NCBI GenBank assembly: GCA_019747875.1
Contig: JAIEQI010000192.1
Location: 1 to 36,881, forward strand
Length of the DNA stretch: 36,881 nucleotides
Direction of reading: 5' to 3'
From: Candidatus Obscuribacterales bacterium
GTDB lineage: Bacteria; Cyanobacteriota; Vampirovibrionia; Obscuribacterales; Obscuribacteraceae
Positions 1 through 8,390 of this stretch are shown piece after piece. Under the pieces are notes generated by a model. It saw only the letters and a program-made list of their open reading frames with translations. It was not told the DNA's origin and did no database searches. Each line of letters opens with the position of its first letter. The first letter of the stretch is position 1. The translations under genes were made by a program, and so were the position numbers.

Positions 1-128
1 CAGCGCCTGAAGTTCGCCTAAAAAATAGGCAAGAAGCAGCTCTAGGTCCTAAAAAAGATGAGATCGCCAGCAGCATCATCCTGTCCGCCCATAAAGCGCG
101 AAGCGCGCTGCAGCTGAGTGCAGCTTGA
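1..128 (+). CDS. possible 3' end of an upstream gene (partial)
   Basis: The third forward frame is open from the window edge to a TGA at 126-128, giving about 41 codons. They read as charged, helix-prone sequence ending in RSALQLSAA. No start is present and the family cannot be recognised from so little. The stop is followed within 7 bases by the repeat at 135-290, which would suit a repeat inserted just behind a gene. The alternative is a chance open frame: another forward frame ends in a TAA at 19-21, and the stretch contains two small hairpins (GCCTA/TAGGC near 16-30, AGCGCG/CGCGCT at 95-109). Low confidence. Confidence 0.3.
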   Translation, partial: APEVRLKNRQEAALGPKKDEIASSIILSAHKARSALQLSAA

Positions 129-134
129 AGCTAA

Positions 135-290
135 GTATGGGCAGCGGACGTCCCGTCCGCATTACCATGACAGAAATAAGGAGCGAATCGCTCTCGGAAG
201 ATCGGAGTCGGCAAGCCGACGCTCGCCGGGATCGATAGAAACGATCAGCTCTGTGAGGCTATGGGCGGACGGGACGTCCGCGCTCCATAC
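135..290. repeat. MITE-like palindromic element with terminal inverted repeats
   Basis: The 26-base left arm (135-160) and the reverse complement of the right arm (265-290) match at 23 of 26 positions, including 17 identical bases in a row at the inner side. Inside lie three more short inverted repeats: GAGCGA/TCGCTC (181-193), GTCGGC/GCCGAC (207-220) and GATCG/CGATC (230-246). No reading frame inside looks coding. The outer motif (GTATGGAGCGCGGACGTCC) recurs at 32376-32407, so this is probably one member of a dispersed repeat family. No target-site duplication is evident. Whether it moves or acts as a folded RNA cannot be told from the sequence. Confidence 0.6.
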
Positions 291-347
291 GTTTCCGAGC
301 CGCGTCAAAACGCGCGTTATTCTATTCAATGTTTGCTGGCGCCAAGC

Positions 348-1193
348 TTATCGCAGCGTTGGGATTGCCTGTAGATCAGCAAATGTTGCATCCGATTTGC
401 TGGCTTGGGCCTTTGCTGCGTTTGTCAGATCCGTAAGATCCAAAATACCAGCTTGTACATTTGCACAATATTCCAGGGCATCGCCAACTGAATGCGAGCG
501 ATTGTAATTCAGGCACTGCTTTGAGGAGGAAATTGCAAGCGGTGATCGGTTGGCGATCTTTTTGGCTTGTTGGAAGATGTGTTCCATCATCGCCTCTTCG
601 TCTTCGAAAAGCTTGTTGATTAGTCCGTAACGTTCGGCATCCACTGCTGATAGTCTATCCCCAGTGAAAGCCAGTTCGCGCACCATGCCTTCAGGAAGGA
701 GATTTGGTAATCGCTGCAGTGAACCGAGATCTGCCATCATTGCCAAGTTTATTTCATGAATGCAAAAGTACGAGGTCTTAGTGCCGTATCGAATATCGCA
801 GGCGCTGATCATATCCAACGCGGCCCCGATACAAGCCCCTTGTACGGCAGCGATTACCGGAACGCGCAAGTCTTCCAACACTGAGAAACACGATTGCAAT
901 TCCAGGATAAGACTGCGCAAGCCACCCCGACTGCGCGCATCGGTGTTGTTTAGCAGTTTGCTATCAGCAAATACGGAGAGATCCATTCCGGAGCAGAAAT
1001 TCTTGCCTTCTGCCGAGATGATTAGTACACGCACCTGCGGATCTTGGCCGCATTTTGCAATTGCTTCTGGGAATTCGCGCCAGAAGTCTCGATTCATCGA
1101 GTTAGCCTTATCCGCTCGCACGAATCTCAAATGCGCTACATTTTCCTTGATTTCCAATGAAAATGATTTGGTACCAGTTGCGGTGCTATCCAT
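348..1193 (-). CDS. enoyl-CoA hydratase/isomerase family protein, dienoyl-CoA isomerase-like
   Basis: A 281-residue crotonase-fold protein of normal length. The oxyanion-hole region is GKNFCSGMDLS near 63-73 and GACIGAALD at 119-127. D127, E147 (HEIN) and D155 (ADLGSLQRLP) match the three acidic catalytic positions of delta3,5-delta2,4-dienoyl-CoA isomerase (ECH1 type). The ADxGxLQRLP stretch is typical of that subfamily. The expected role is moving double bonds in dienoyl-CoA intermediates during unsaturated fatty-acid oxidation, in the cytoplasm. The ATG abuts the stop codon of the upstream SDR gene, so the two are co-transcribed and probably translationally coupled. A general enoyl-CoA hydratase is the alternative, but the ECH1 triad makes it less likely. 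Confidence 0.88.
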   Translation of the reverse strand: MDSTATGTKSFSLEIKENVAHLRFVRADKANSMNRDFWREFPEAIAKCGQDPQVRVLIISAEGKNFCSGMDLSVFADSKLLNNTDARSRGGLRSLILELQSCFSVLEDLRVPVIAAVQGACIGAALDMISACDIRYGTKTSYFCIHEINLAMMADLGSLQRLPNLLPEGMVRELAFTGDRLSAVDAERYGLINKLFEDEEAMMEHIFQQAKKIANRSPLAISSSKQCLNYNRSHSVGDALEYCANVQAGILDLTDLTNAAKAQASKSDATFADLQAIPTLR

Positions 1194-2054
1194 TTACTTA
1201 CGTCCCGAATTCACGAGTTCTGCTGAATACCATTCGTCAAGAAAGAAGTCGCGCATTAGTTCATGTCCTGGTTGAACAGCATACTTCGAATAGTCCGTAA
1301 CTCCTTCTTCTTTCAAAACATCGACGTCAATGAAGAAATTACCGGTGCATGTTTTTGCATCGCGATTGAGCACAGCGTATGCAGAATCAGCCATTATCTC
1401 GGGTGTTCTTGAACCTTTTATCGAATCGTCCCCGCCGAGCAGATTCTTTACTGCAGCCGTCGCAATTGCTGTCTCCGGCCACAAGGAATTGACCGCAATA
1501 CCATCTTTCTTGAACTCTTCTGCCATGCCCAATGTGCACATGCTCATTCCGTATTTCGCCATTGTATAAGCAACAAAGCCAGCAAACCAGCGTTTGCTCA
1601 AATTGAGAGGCGGTGAGATGTTCAAAATGTGTGGATTGGCTGACTTCTTGAGATGCTCATAGCACAGCTTCGAAACGAGGAATGTTCCGCGCGAATTGAT
1701 TTGGTGCATCAGATCAAATCTCTTCATATCGAGGTCTGTCGTTTTGCTCAGATTGATAGCACTTGCATTATTGATGCAAATGTCGATGCCCCCGAACTTC
1801 TTTACCGCCTGATCTATGGCAGCGCTCACTTGGTCTTCCGAGCGAATATCGCAAACCAACGGAAGTGCGTTCCCGCCGGCAGCTTCTACGTCTTTGGCTG
1901 CAGAATAGATTGTGCCGGGAAGTTTCGGGTGCTCTTGCTCAGTTTTTGCTGCGATGACGATGTTGGCTCCATCTTTTGCGGCGCGTAATGCAATCGCATG
2001 ACCAATACCACGAGAAGCACCTGTGATGAAGAGAGTCTTAGCTTTCAAAGACAT
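1194..2054 (-). CDS. SDR family oxidoreductase, HSDL2-like
   Basis: A 286-residue short-chain dehydrogenase. It has the cofactor motif TGASRGIG (11-18), NNAS (95-98), a serine in NISPP (S147) and the YxxxK pair Y163/K167. The insertion HPKLPGTIYSAAKDVEAAGG (42-61) and the WPETAIATAAV segment resemble the HSDL2 group (hydroxysteroid dehydrogenase-like 2), which lacks a firmly assigned substrate. The C-terminal SCP2 domain of animal HSDL2 is absent. It is the first gene of a two-gene operon with the dienoyl-CoA isomerase-like gene, so a role in fatty acyl-CoA or related lipid metabolism is inferred. NAD(P) preference is not determined here. Confidence 0.88.
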   Translation of the reverse strand: MSLKAKTLFITGASRGIGHAIALRAAKDGANIVIAAKTEQEHPKLPGTIYSAAKDVEAAGGNALPLVCDIRSEDQVSAAIDQAVKKFGGIDICINNASAINLSKTTDLDMKRFDLMHQINSRGTFLVSKLCYEHLKKSANPHILNISPPLNLSKRWFAGFVAYTMAKYGMSMCTLGMAEEFKKDGIAVNSLWPETAIATAAVKNLLGGDDSIKGSRTPEIMADSAYAVLNRDAKTCTGNFFIDVDVLKEEGVTDYSKYAVQPGHELMRDFFLDEWYSAELVNSGRK

Positions 2055-2158
2055 ATAGAGACCTGCCTACTTAGTGCGGGAAGGCACCAAGATTAGCACC
2101 GGCTGTACTATTCCTGCAAAGCTGAGCTTCTCATATTGACGTTTTTCTTAACTATAGG

Positions 2159-2602
2159 CTATGGGGCCGGCTCCAGGTCGTGTCTGCTTTTCGGCAGCCA
2201 CATAGCTAGCTTTTCTTGGAGTTCATCCATAGTGAAAGGGACTGATAGGAAGTCATCCATTCCAGCTTCCGTGCAGCTTTCTTTGCTAGCCTGCACATAC
2301 CCGGAGACTCCAATGATAGGGACTCGCTTTCCGAGTTTTGCTTCTAAATCCCTTATTCGCCGAGTGCAAGCAGGTCCATCGATCTCTGGCATCACCCAAT
2401 CCATGAGAATCAGATCGACTTGGTTCGCCGTGAAGAATGCTTCAGCTTCATAGCAATTTGTGACTAACTTTGTCGTGAAACCAAGCGACTCGGCGATCAG
2501 CTCGAAGAGCTTGGCATACTGCGGATTATCGTCCACTACTAAGATACACGGCTTTTGCATAATAAGACCAACCATTTTTCTTTCAGGTTGAGACTCATTC
2601 AT
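2159..2602 (-). CDS. single-domain response regulator (receiver only)
   Basis: A 147-residue CheY-like receiver with no output domain. The acidic pair is D24/D25 (VVDD), the phospho-acceptor D68 (LMDWVMPEIDG) and the Thr/Ser switch S100 (GVSGY). The conserved lysine of the KPF motif is missing: the matching place reads SVPF, with V121. Loss of that lysine usually weakens or changes the phosphorylation switch. The first 14 residues may not be translated, since M15 starts the fold (MQKPCILVVDD) and neither start has a clear ribosome site. No kinase gene is adjacent. It is divergent from the XRE regulator. Confidence 0.82.
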   Translation of the reverse strand: MNESQPERKMVGLIMQKPCILVVDDNPQYAKLFELIAESLGFTTKLVTNCYEAEAFFTANQVDLILMDWVMPEIDGPACTRRIRDLEAKLGKRVPIIGVSGYVQASKESCTEAGMDDFLSVPFTMDELQEKLAMWLPKSRHDLEPAP

Positions 2603-2808
2603 ACCTAACAGAGTTCCCGGAAGCCCTTAGTATGACGCCTTTCTCAGAATTTGGCAGGATGCTGCAATGACCGACATTTCCAGCGAAACGTTCGTGAAAT
2701 AGACAGACGATAACCGACGAGGTTGATTCTTAAAGTATCCGATTTCGTTCATAAATGTTGAAACCTACTTAGATTTTTCGCGTCTCGCTCATCGCGGAGG
2801 AATGGGTG

Positions 2809-3081
2809 ATGTCAAAAGAACGAAAAGAACATGATCATCTCTATAGTTGCCTTGGGGAAGTGATTCAAAAAAGGCGGCGGCAGCTCAAGCTCTCTCAGGA
2901 GGAGCTGTCACAGCGTGCAGAAATCAATCGTCCATTTTTGAGCAATGTGGAACAAGGCAAACGAAATCCGAGCATTGGCGCTTTGATGAGTATTGCAGCA
3001 GGGTTGGAAACGCGCGTATCCAGGCTTCTCATGCATTGCGAAGACTGTATGAAAGAACGAACAGACTCCGCTCAAGCGTAA
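2809..3081 (+). CDS. XRE-family helix-turn-helix transcriptional regulator
   Basis: A 90-residue protein, almost entirely one Cro/C1-type HTH domain (about 17-71): LGEVIQKRRRQLKLSQ, EELSQRAEIN, FLSNVEQGKRNPS. The short tail holds a CxxC pair (C77, C80; HCEDC) that could bind metal or sense redox; this is only a suggestion. ATG 2809 is chosen because GGAGG (2796-2800) sits 8 bases before it. An in-frame GTG directly before it (2806) is the alternative. It probably acts as a small dimeric repressor or activator. Target unknown; the divergent receiver gene and the downstream MOSC gene are the obvious candidates. Confidence 0.85.
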   Translation: MSKERKEHDHLYSCLGEVIQKRRRQLKLSQEELSQRAEINRPFLSNVEQGKRNPSIGALMSIAAGLETRVSRLLMHCEDCMKERTDSAQA

Positions 3082-3171
3082 AACACACCAATGTCGTACT
3101 ACTCTACTGTAGCTCCAATTCGAGTCAGCTGATTCGTTTCGATTTTGCTGAGGCTGGGGTATAGACTTCTT

Positions 3172-3987
3172 ATGAAAATTGAAGTCTCACAGCTGAGTTA
3201 CTATCCTGTAAAGTCGTGTGCCGGCATAAGTCTCGACAAAGCAACTATTGGTGAAAAAGGCATCCTGTTTGATCGGGAGTGGGCGGTGATCGATGCACAA
3301 TCGCATGAGGTACTGACTCAGCGCCAGGAGCCCAGGCTCTGTTTGCTAAAACCGACCGTAAAAAAAACTGATAACGCATTTTCCATTTTATTTGAAACTG
3401 CTGAGATGCCGAGTGTCGGCTTTCAACTTGTGGATGGAGACGAAGAGGTGGAGACGGTGTTTCCCTGGGGACCAATCTGCAGGGGCGTTGATCAGGGCGA
3501 TCAAATTGCGTTATGGATTTCGACATTTCTTCAGAGAGAATGTCGCGTTTTGCGTTTTTCACCGAACTTTGTTCGCTACATCGATCCGCAGATCGCCACA
3601 CGAAAAACGGATCAAACAGCTTATGCCGACGACTGTCCATTCCTTTTGATTTCCGAGGAATCACTAAAGGAGCTCAATTCGCAAATGTCTCAAGAGCTGC
3701 CTATGAGTCGTTTCAGGCCTAACATTGTTGTTAAGGGCACTACGGCATTCGCGGAGGATGGGTGGAAAGAAATTCGAATAGGCGAGATCGCTTTCGATAT
3801 TGTCCAGCCATGCGGACGTTGTGTAATTACCACTGTAGATCAGGAAAATGCAGGCAAAGGACGTGAGCCATTGCAGACCCTGGCGAAAATCCGCAATGTG
3901 AATCAAAAGCTACTTTTTGGAGTCCATCTGGCTCATCGCCAGAATGGCTCGATAGAAGTGGGTGACCAAGTTGAAGTTGTCAATTAG
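3172..3987 (+). CDS. MOSC domain-containing protein (YcbX/mARC family)
   Basis: A 271-residue protein with an N-terminal MOSC_N beta-barrel (YYPVKSCAGISL at 10-21, GILFDREWAVID at 30-41) and a MOSC domain. Visible MOSC signatures are RFRPNIVVKG (180-189), the Cys pair PCGRC (C214, C217) in the region of the molybdenum-ligating cysteine, TTVD, and EPLQTLAKIR. Family members bind sulfurated molybdenum cofactor and reduce N-hydroxylated or related compounds, as YcbX and mARC do. No 2Fe-2S ferredoxin domain is fused at the C-terminus, unlike E. coli YcbX, so a separate electron donor is needed. ATG 3172 is preferred over an in-frame TTG at 3145 because homology starts at MKIEVSQLSYYPVKS. Confidence 0.88.
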   Translation: MKIEVSQLSYYPVKSCAGISLDKATIGEKGILFDREWAVIDAQSHEVLTQRQEPRLCLLKPTVKKTDNAFSILFETAEMPSVGFQLVDGDEEVETVFPWGPICRGVDQGDQIALWISTFLQRECRVLRFSPNFVRYIDPQIATRKTDQTAYADDCPFLLISEESLKELNSQMSQELPMSRFRPNIVVKGTTAFAEDGWKEIRIGEIAFDIVQPCGRCVITTVDQENAGKGREPLQTLAKIRNVNQKLLFGVHLAHRQNGSIEVGDQVEVVN

Positions 3988-4023
3988 ATGAGCAAAGTCC
4001 ATTCAATTCTAAATCGGCTATAG

Positions 4024-5022
4024 TCATTCCAGTTTGTTCTTATCCTTCGAGTGCGCTAACCAAAACAGCGCAATCTCCCTATTTACTTTTGCAGAGTGGC
4101 ATTTTGGATCAAGCGCCAAAGCTTCGTTGAAATCAGCCAGGGCGTGTTCGTACTTTTTCATCTGGAGATAATCATAGCCGCGTTTTGCATATGAACTAGC
4201 AAGATCATAGCGCTTACTAATAAGGGCTGTCTCATCGGCAACCGCTTTAGAGTAGAGGTTCAATTTTCTGTATACGTTCGCTCTATGCAAATAGAATGGT
4301 GGGTAGGCATTGGATTTGGCAATCCCTATTGTAAAGTCATTGATTGCTGCTTCATAGAAGCCCAGATCTGCATTCGCATTTCCGCGCAATCCATAAGCAT
4401 TTATCAGAGCGGGATCCAAAGAAATGGCTTTGTCGCAATCCTCTATGCATGCCCTCTTTTTGAATAGTTTGAAATTGCAGAGCGCTCGCAATTCGTATGC
4501 AGCCGCATCCTTTCGATCTATCTCCAACATCTTTGCACAATCATCTAGTGCTTGATAGATTTCTCCCTGATCACAATACGTACTTGCTCGACCATAGTAA
4601 GTCCATGGCACACTGGGATCAAGGGTTATCGATTTTGTAAAATCCAGAATGGCTTTCTCATTGTCGTTCAAATCGGAGTAAGTCCTTCCTCTCATTCCGT
4701 ATATGTATGCTGACTCTGGATCCAGCAAGAGAGCTTGATTCAGATCGTTAAGTGCTTTCTTGTATTCGTGTAATTGGCGAAATGATAATGCCCTGTATTC
4801 GAGCGCTCGCAGAGTCCTCGGATGTGCTGAAAGAATCGCTGATAGCTTCTCTATGGCATTCTTGTAGTGTTTACTGTTGTATTCATCAATGGCAATACTC
4901 AGCTGTTTCTCTTCGTTGAGAATGTACGGTATCTTCGAGGCGACAATCGAGCATCCACTCTGTAGAATGACGAAGAGTGCGATTGGCAGGCAACGAGAAG
5001 AAAATTGCAGTGCGGCTCTCAT
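4024..5022 (-). CDS. TPR-repeat protein, probable lipoprotein
   Basis: A 332-residue protein with an N-terminal hydrophobic segment (residues 12-22) ending in QSGC24. This resembles a lipobox, though Q at -3 is not ideal. The rest is about eight tetratricopeptide repeats of 34 residues with clear consensus (for example YGLRGNANADLGFYEAAIND, YAKRGYDYLQMKKYEHALAD). TPR arrays form protein-binding superhelices, so a periplasmic or outer-membrane scaffolding role is likely but the partner is unknown. The gene stands alone, convergent with the MOSC gene. The next gene upstream points the other way. Confidence 0.78.
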   Translation of the reverse strand: MRAALQFSSRCLPIALFVILQSGCSIVASKIPYILNEEKQLSIAIDEYNSKHYKNAIEKLSAILSAHPRTLRALEYRALSFRQLHEYKKALNDLNQALLLDPESAYIYGMRGRTYSDLNDNEKAILDFTKSITLDPSVPWTYYGRASTYCDQGEIYQALDDCAKMLEIDRKDAAAYELRALCNFKLFKKRACIEDCDKAISLDPALINAYGLRGNANADLGFYEAAINDFTIGIAKSNAYPPFYLHRANVYRKLNLYSKAVADETALISKRYDLASSYAKRGYDYLQMKKYEHALADFNEALALDPKCHSAKVNREIALFWLAHSKDKNKLE

Positions 5023-5193
5023 CCGGTCCTCATTTACTCTTAATTTTCCATTGTAAAGGATTGAACTCGTTTAGATCTATAGCTAGAGATTTCTGGCCAA
5101 TCAGGTGCTCAGTAGGGACGCCTGGTCCCAACTTAATACCAATCCATTATTGTAGTTTCCCTTATCGTGGTGGTTTAATGGAAGAACAATCAC

Positions 5194-6363
5194 ATGGGGA
5201 TGGCGATGATTCCTCCAGATGAATCTTCTTCAGAAAATGAGTGGAAGCCTAAGTTGCAAACACAAGGTTCCATGGATGGCGGTGGACCACCGCGCAGGCG
5301 AACTAGAATTGGCCTTGATGGAGCGGACGTGCCAAATGCCGTCCCCCCGGCGAAAGAAACATCTCCGGAGCTAGTCAGAAAGCTCATTTCGCAAATTGAT
5401 TTTGCTATTAGTGATGGGGAGTTTCTAAAAGCAAGAAGATTATGTTCTCAGTTGTTGAATTCTGGAATAACAACCTATAACATTCACTGGTTTGCTAAAG
5501 CCTTGGTAGCCGTAGGATTGGCTTATGACCGAATGCGCTCTCTGCGTACTGCGAAACGCTTTTATGATAGGGTTGTTCCCCTGCTGGCCTTGAGACGCGT
5601 TTACATCGATGGTGAAGATCTCGTTGCTTTCATTGTTGCACAAGCAAATACGAGTTTAAAGGACTCGGAAATCGCAGAGAGGCTCTATCTTCGAGCTTTA
5701 GCTTTCGCTGGAATCTTACTTCCTAGAAGAGATCCCACGATAAGCCTCCTCATCTTCGAGTGGGGTGCCCTTCGTCCAAACCAAGCAAAAACGGAAAAAG
5801 TTGCTCGAATTCTCAAACTGTTAGCCAGTGATTTAGAGGAGCAATCTTTGCAAAGTCCAAGCGACAACCGAAATAATCCACGCCTCACACTTCCTGAATT
5901 GTTCAGCCAGATTAATCAAAGACTCCGAGAAGGAGAATTTCTTCAGGCAAGGTTTCTGTGTTCTCTAGCCTGCAAATTGGTTCAGGTTGAGGAAAAATCC
6001 ATGGCAGTGAGAGTCGCGCAGGTGGGAGTCGCATTTGACGTCACTGGGCTTGACGTTCAGGCTATGCGCTTTTATGAGAGCGCATTTGACTTGTGTTGTG
6101 TCAGTCGAGGAGATCCTTATTCTGTAAGTAATTTGCTCCGAAGCAGTGCTGTGGGCTTTCTCCAAACGGATCCTAAGATGGCTGAAAAACTATTTCTAAG
6201 ATCAATTCTTTTTGTAGGAAGGAGTAAAGTTCCGAAGTCTCCGCTAACTAGGCAACTGCTTTGGGATCTACTGAGCATTTATGAAGCAACAAGCAATAAC
6301 AGTCGCGAGCGAATACATACAAGATTCAGAGAACTTCAAAACGATGACGAATTGGGAATCTGA
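5194..6363 (+). CDS. TPR-like protein with internal duplication
   Basis: A 389-residue cytosolic-looking protein of unknown function with no signal peptide. After a disordered, Pro/Arg-rich leader (1-58) come two related modules, about 64-192 and 236-363. Both begin with (I/F)SQI and run through GEFLxARxLCS, a V(G/A)xAxD segment, xRFYxxxxxL, and AE(R/K)L(Y/F)LR(A/S)xxFxG. The helical pattern resembles degenerate TPRs. Starts at M3 or M5 are equally possible. A GGAAG lies upstream of the first ATG. A second ATG at 5178 in another frame gives only a 14-residue peptide. It is convergent with hflX, with 10 bases between their ends. Confidence 0.72.
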   Translation: MGMAMIPPDESSSENEWKPKLQTQGSMDGGGPPRRRTRIGLDGADVPNAVPPAKETSPELVRKLISQIDFAISDGEFLKARRLCSQLLNSGITTYNIHWFAKALVAVGLAYDRMRSLRTAKRFYDRVVPLLALRRVYIDGEDLVAFIVAQANTSLKDSEIAERLYLRALAFAGILLPRRDPTISLLIFEWGALRPNQAKTEKVARILKLLASDLEEQSLQSPSDNRNNPRLTLPELFSQINQRLREGEFLQARFLCSLACKLVQVEEKSMAVRVAQVGVAFDVTGLDVQAMRFYESAFDLCCVSRGDPYSVSNLLRSSAVGFLQTDPKMAEKLFLRSILFVGRSKVPKSPLTRQLLWDLLSIYEATSNNSRERIHTRFRELQNDDELGI

Positions 6364-6373
6364 TCAAATAAAG

Positions 6374-8092
6374 TTAGGCTGAGCGTTGGCGTTCGGGGAA
6401 GACTTCCTGGAGAATTTCTTGAATTTTTTCCATTAGTCTGCCCAGTCCGGTTCTGTCTTTTGCTGAGACGATGATTGGGTTCGGAAGTTGGCTGGCGAGC
6501 CAGGCGAGATCTTCGTGGCGTGCTTTGTCAGCTTTGTTCAGGACGGTGATCATCGGCTTGTCTACGGCTTGCAATTCGCTAAGAACGTCGTGCACGCTGA
6601 TGATCTGTTCCATCACATTTGGGTGGCTTGCATCAACAACGTGGAGAAGAATATCTGCGACGACAACTTCTTCGAGTGTGGCGCCGAATGCAGAGACGAG
6701 CGATGTCGGCAATTTCTTGATGAATCCGACCGTGTCGGTGATCAACAATGGGCTATTGTCGGGCAGAACGGTTCTGCGCGTCGCGGGATCCAATGTGGCG
6801 AACAACTTGTCTTCAACTATCGCGTCTGATTTGGTTAGTGAATTAAGTAAAGTGGATTTGCCAGAGTTCGTGTAACCAGTGAGTGATACTACAGGTAGTT
6901 TCTCACTGATTCTTTTACGCCGTTGTGTTCCGCGGTTACTTCTTATACGCTCTGTTTCGCGTTCCAGTAAGTTAATGCGATCACGAATGCGACGTCGATC
7001 AATTTCCAACTTCGTTTCACCAGGACCTCTAGTCGCAATCCCGCCGCCCAGTCTACTCAGCGTCAAGCCTTTACCAACAAGACGCGGATACAAATACTTG
7101 AGCTGTGCAAGTTCAACTTGCAATTTCCCTTCGCGTGTGTTCGCTCTCTGCGCGAAAATATCGAGAATAAGTTCTGTGCGATCTACAACTTTTGCGCCAA
7201 CTGTTTCTTCGAGATTGCGCTGTTGGTTGGCGCTCAGTTCGTGGTCAACGATAACTAGATTGGCGCCAAATTCTTGAACTAACAACGCAAGTTCTTGAAC
7301 CTTACCTGAACCCAGAAATAAACGCGGATCCGGTTGCAATCGTGCTTGAGTCAATCTGGCACAAACGGTTGCTCCAGCTGTTTTTGCCAGCTGAGCAAGT
7401 TCGTCCAATTCGTCTTCTATCTGCCAGGAATCCTGACCATCATAAATAAGACCGACGAGAATCGCACGCTCTTCGCCCTCGGCTCGCGGCAGTCCGGGCA
7501 CTACTCTGCGAAATTCATCTTCTAGAGCAGCAATTAACTTGTCGAATTCTTCTTCCTGGGCGCGACGCGCCGTACATGGTGGCAATATTTTCCACAACTT
7601 CCCTTCGCCATCGCGTGAAGGAAGCAAGTGTGCAATCGTAACCATGTCGGCAAGCAGACCAGACTCACCTTTGGCTCTGCTGAATGTGCCTTGCGAATCA
7701 ACTTTGATCTGTGCAAGAACATCTAGCCGGTTGCGCGCCAAACACTGGAGATCTTCCTTCGTAGGTCCGGAATGACCGTTGTTGTTTGTGCCGAACTGCG
7801 TGTACAAGATTCGATGTCCGCAAAGACGGCCGGGACCGGAACGAGAGCCCTTAAGTTCAGGCATATCCACGTCTTTGGGACCACCGACGGTGATGTTTAC
7901 CACCTGCCCTCGACGGTTGACAGTCACGCTTAAGATTTCGCCCGTTTCGTGCGAAAAAGCCGCCATGCTTTCGGCCAGATCAATAGTGAGAATACTTCCT
8001 TCTGGGATTCTCTCTTGCAAAAGCCTTTGGAGTTTCTTGATCTCTGATTTCTTGAGACCCTTGGCTTTTGATAGATCTACCTTACCGTGCAA
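6374..8092 (-). CDS. hflX: GTPase HflX
   Basis: A 572-residue ribosome-associated GTPase. HflX splits or rescues stalled 70S ribosomes under heat and other stress. The HflX-specific domain is GSGKVQEL (261-268), HELSANQQRNLE (284-295) and the glycine-rich GGGIATRGPGETKLE (349-363). The G domain has G1 GYTNSGKS (406-413), G3 DTVG (453-456), G4 NKAD (519-522) and G5 VSAK (542-545). The extra N-terminal domain of about 190 residues (KGLKKSEIKKLQRLLQERIP near the start) is like that of cyanobacterial HflX. No ATG is possible near the start. TTG 8092 is chosen: AAGGAG lies 10 bases upstream and the start fits the family. A TATGAT at 8133-8138 (minus strand) may be its -10. Confidence 0.95.
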   Translation of the reverse strand: MHGKVDLSKAKGLKKSEIKKLQRLLQERIPEGSILTIDLAESMAAFSHETGEILSVTVNRRGQVVNITVGGPKDVDMPELKGSRSGPGRLCGHRILYTQFGTNNNGHSGPTKEDLQCLARNRLDVLAQIKVDSQGTFSRAKGESGLLADMVTIAHLLPSRDGEGKLWKILPPCTARRAQEEEFDKLIAALEDEFRRVVPGLPRAEGEERAILVGLIYDGQDSWQIEDELDELAQLAKTAGATVCARLTQARLQPDPRLFLGSGKVQELALLVQEFGANLVIVDHELSANQQRNLEETVGAKVVDRTELILDIFAQRANTREGKLQVELAQLKYLYPRLVGKGLTLSRLGGGIATRGPGETKLEIDRRRIRDRINLLERETERIRSNRGTQRRKRISEKLPVVSLTGYTNSGKSTLLNSLTKSDAIVEDKLFATLDPATRRTVLPDNSPLLITDTVGFIKKLPTSLVSAFGATLEEVVVADILLHVVDASHPNVMEQIISVHDVLSELQAVDKPMITVLNKADKARHEDLAWLASQLPNPIIVSAKDRTGLGRLMEKIQEILQEVFPERQRSA

Positions 8093-8390
8093 TCAGCGCT
8101 CACTCCTTGGCATTTAATAGGGACATGATGCGATCATACCCCTAGCTATCTCTTATCAGACAGGAAATTAATAATTCGGACACTGCTAGACCGCTTTTTG
8201 TCGCTCTTGGGATGTTGCGTGGGGGCTAATCTTTCAGCAGATTTTCGCAGGGCCTTTTTTGTGTTCTCTATGCTCGATCAAGTTGCAAGGACAGTTGAAG
8301 CCGTCAGGATGCCAGCACTAACTGGATCAGATTCACAAGCCGGTGCGTGCAGTTCTAAGCTGGGCGATCTTGATTGACTATCCAGGCAAC
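8093..8390. other. intergenic region upstream of hflX
   Basis: About 300 bases between the end of glcD and the start of hflX, both minus strand. It holds the hflX ribosome site (AAGGAG), a likely -10 (TATGAT at 8133-8138) and a six-codon ORF at 8093-8113 (minus strand) whose TGA abuts the hflX TTG in the same frame. A 35-codon plus-strand ORF starting at 8270 has no ribosome site and is not called. No intrinsic terminator for glcD is evident. Confidence 0.45.

Noticed and set aside
8270..8377. 35-codon plus-strand ORF starting MLDQVARTVEAVRM in the hflX upstream region.
   Set aside because: No ribosome site or promoter, and no recognisable family.
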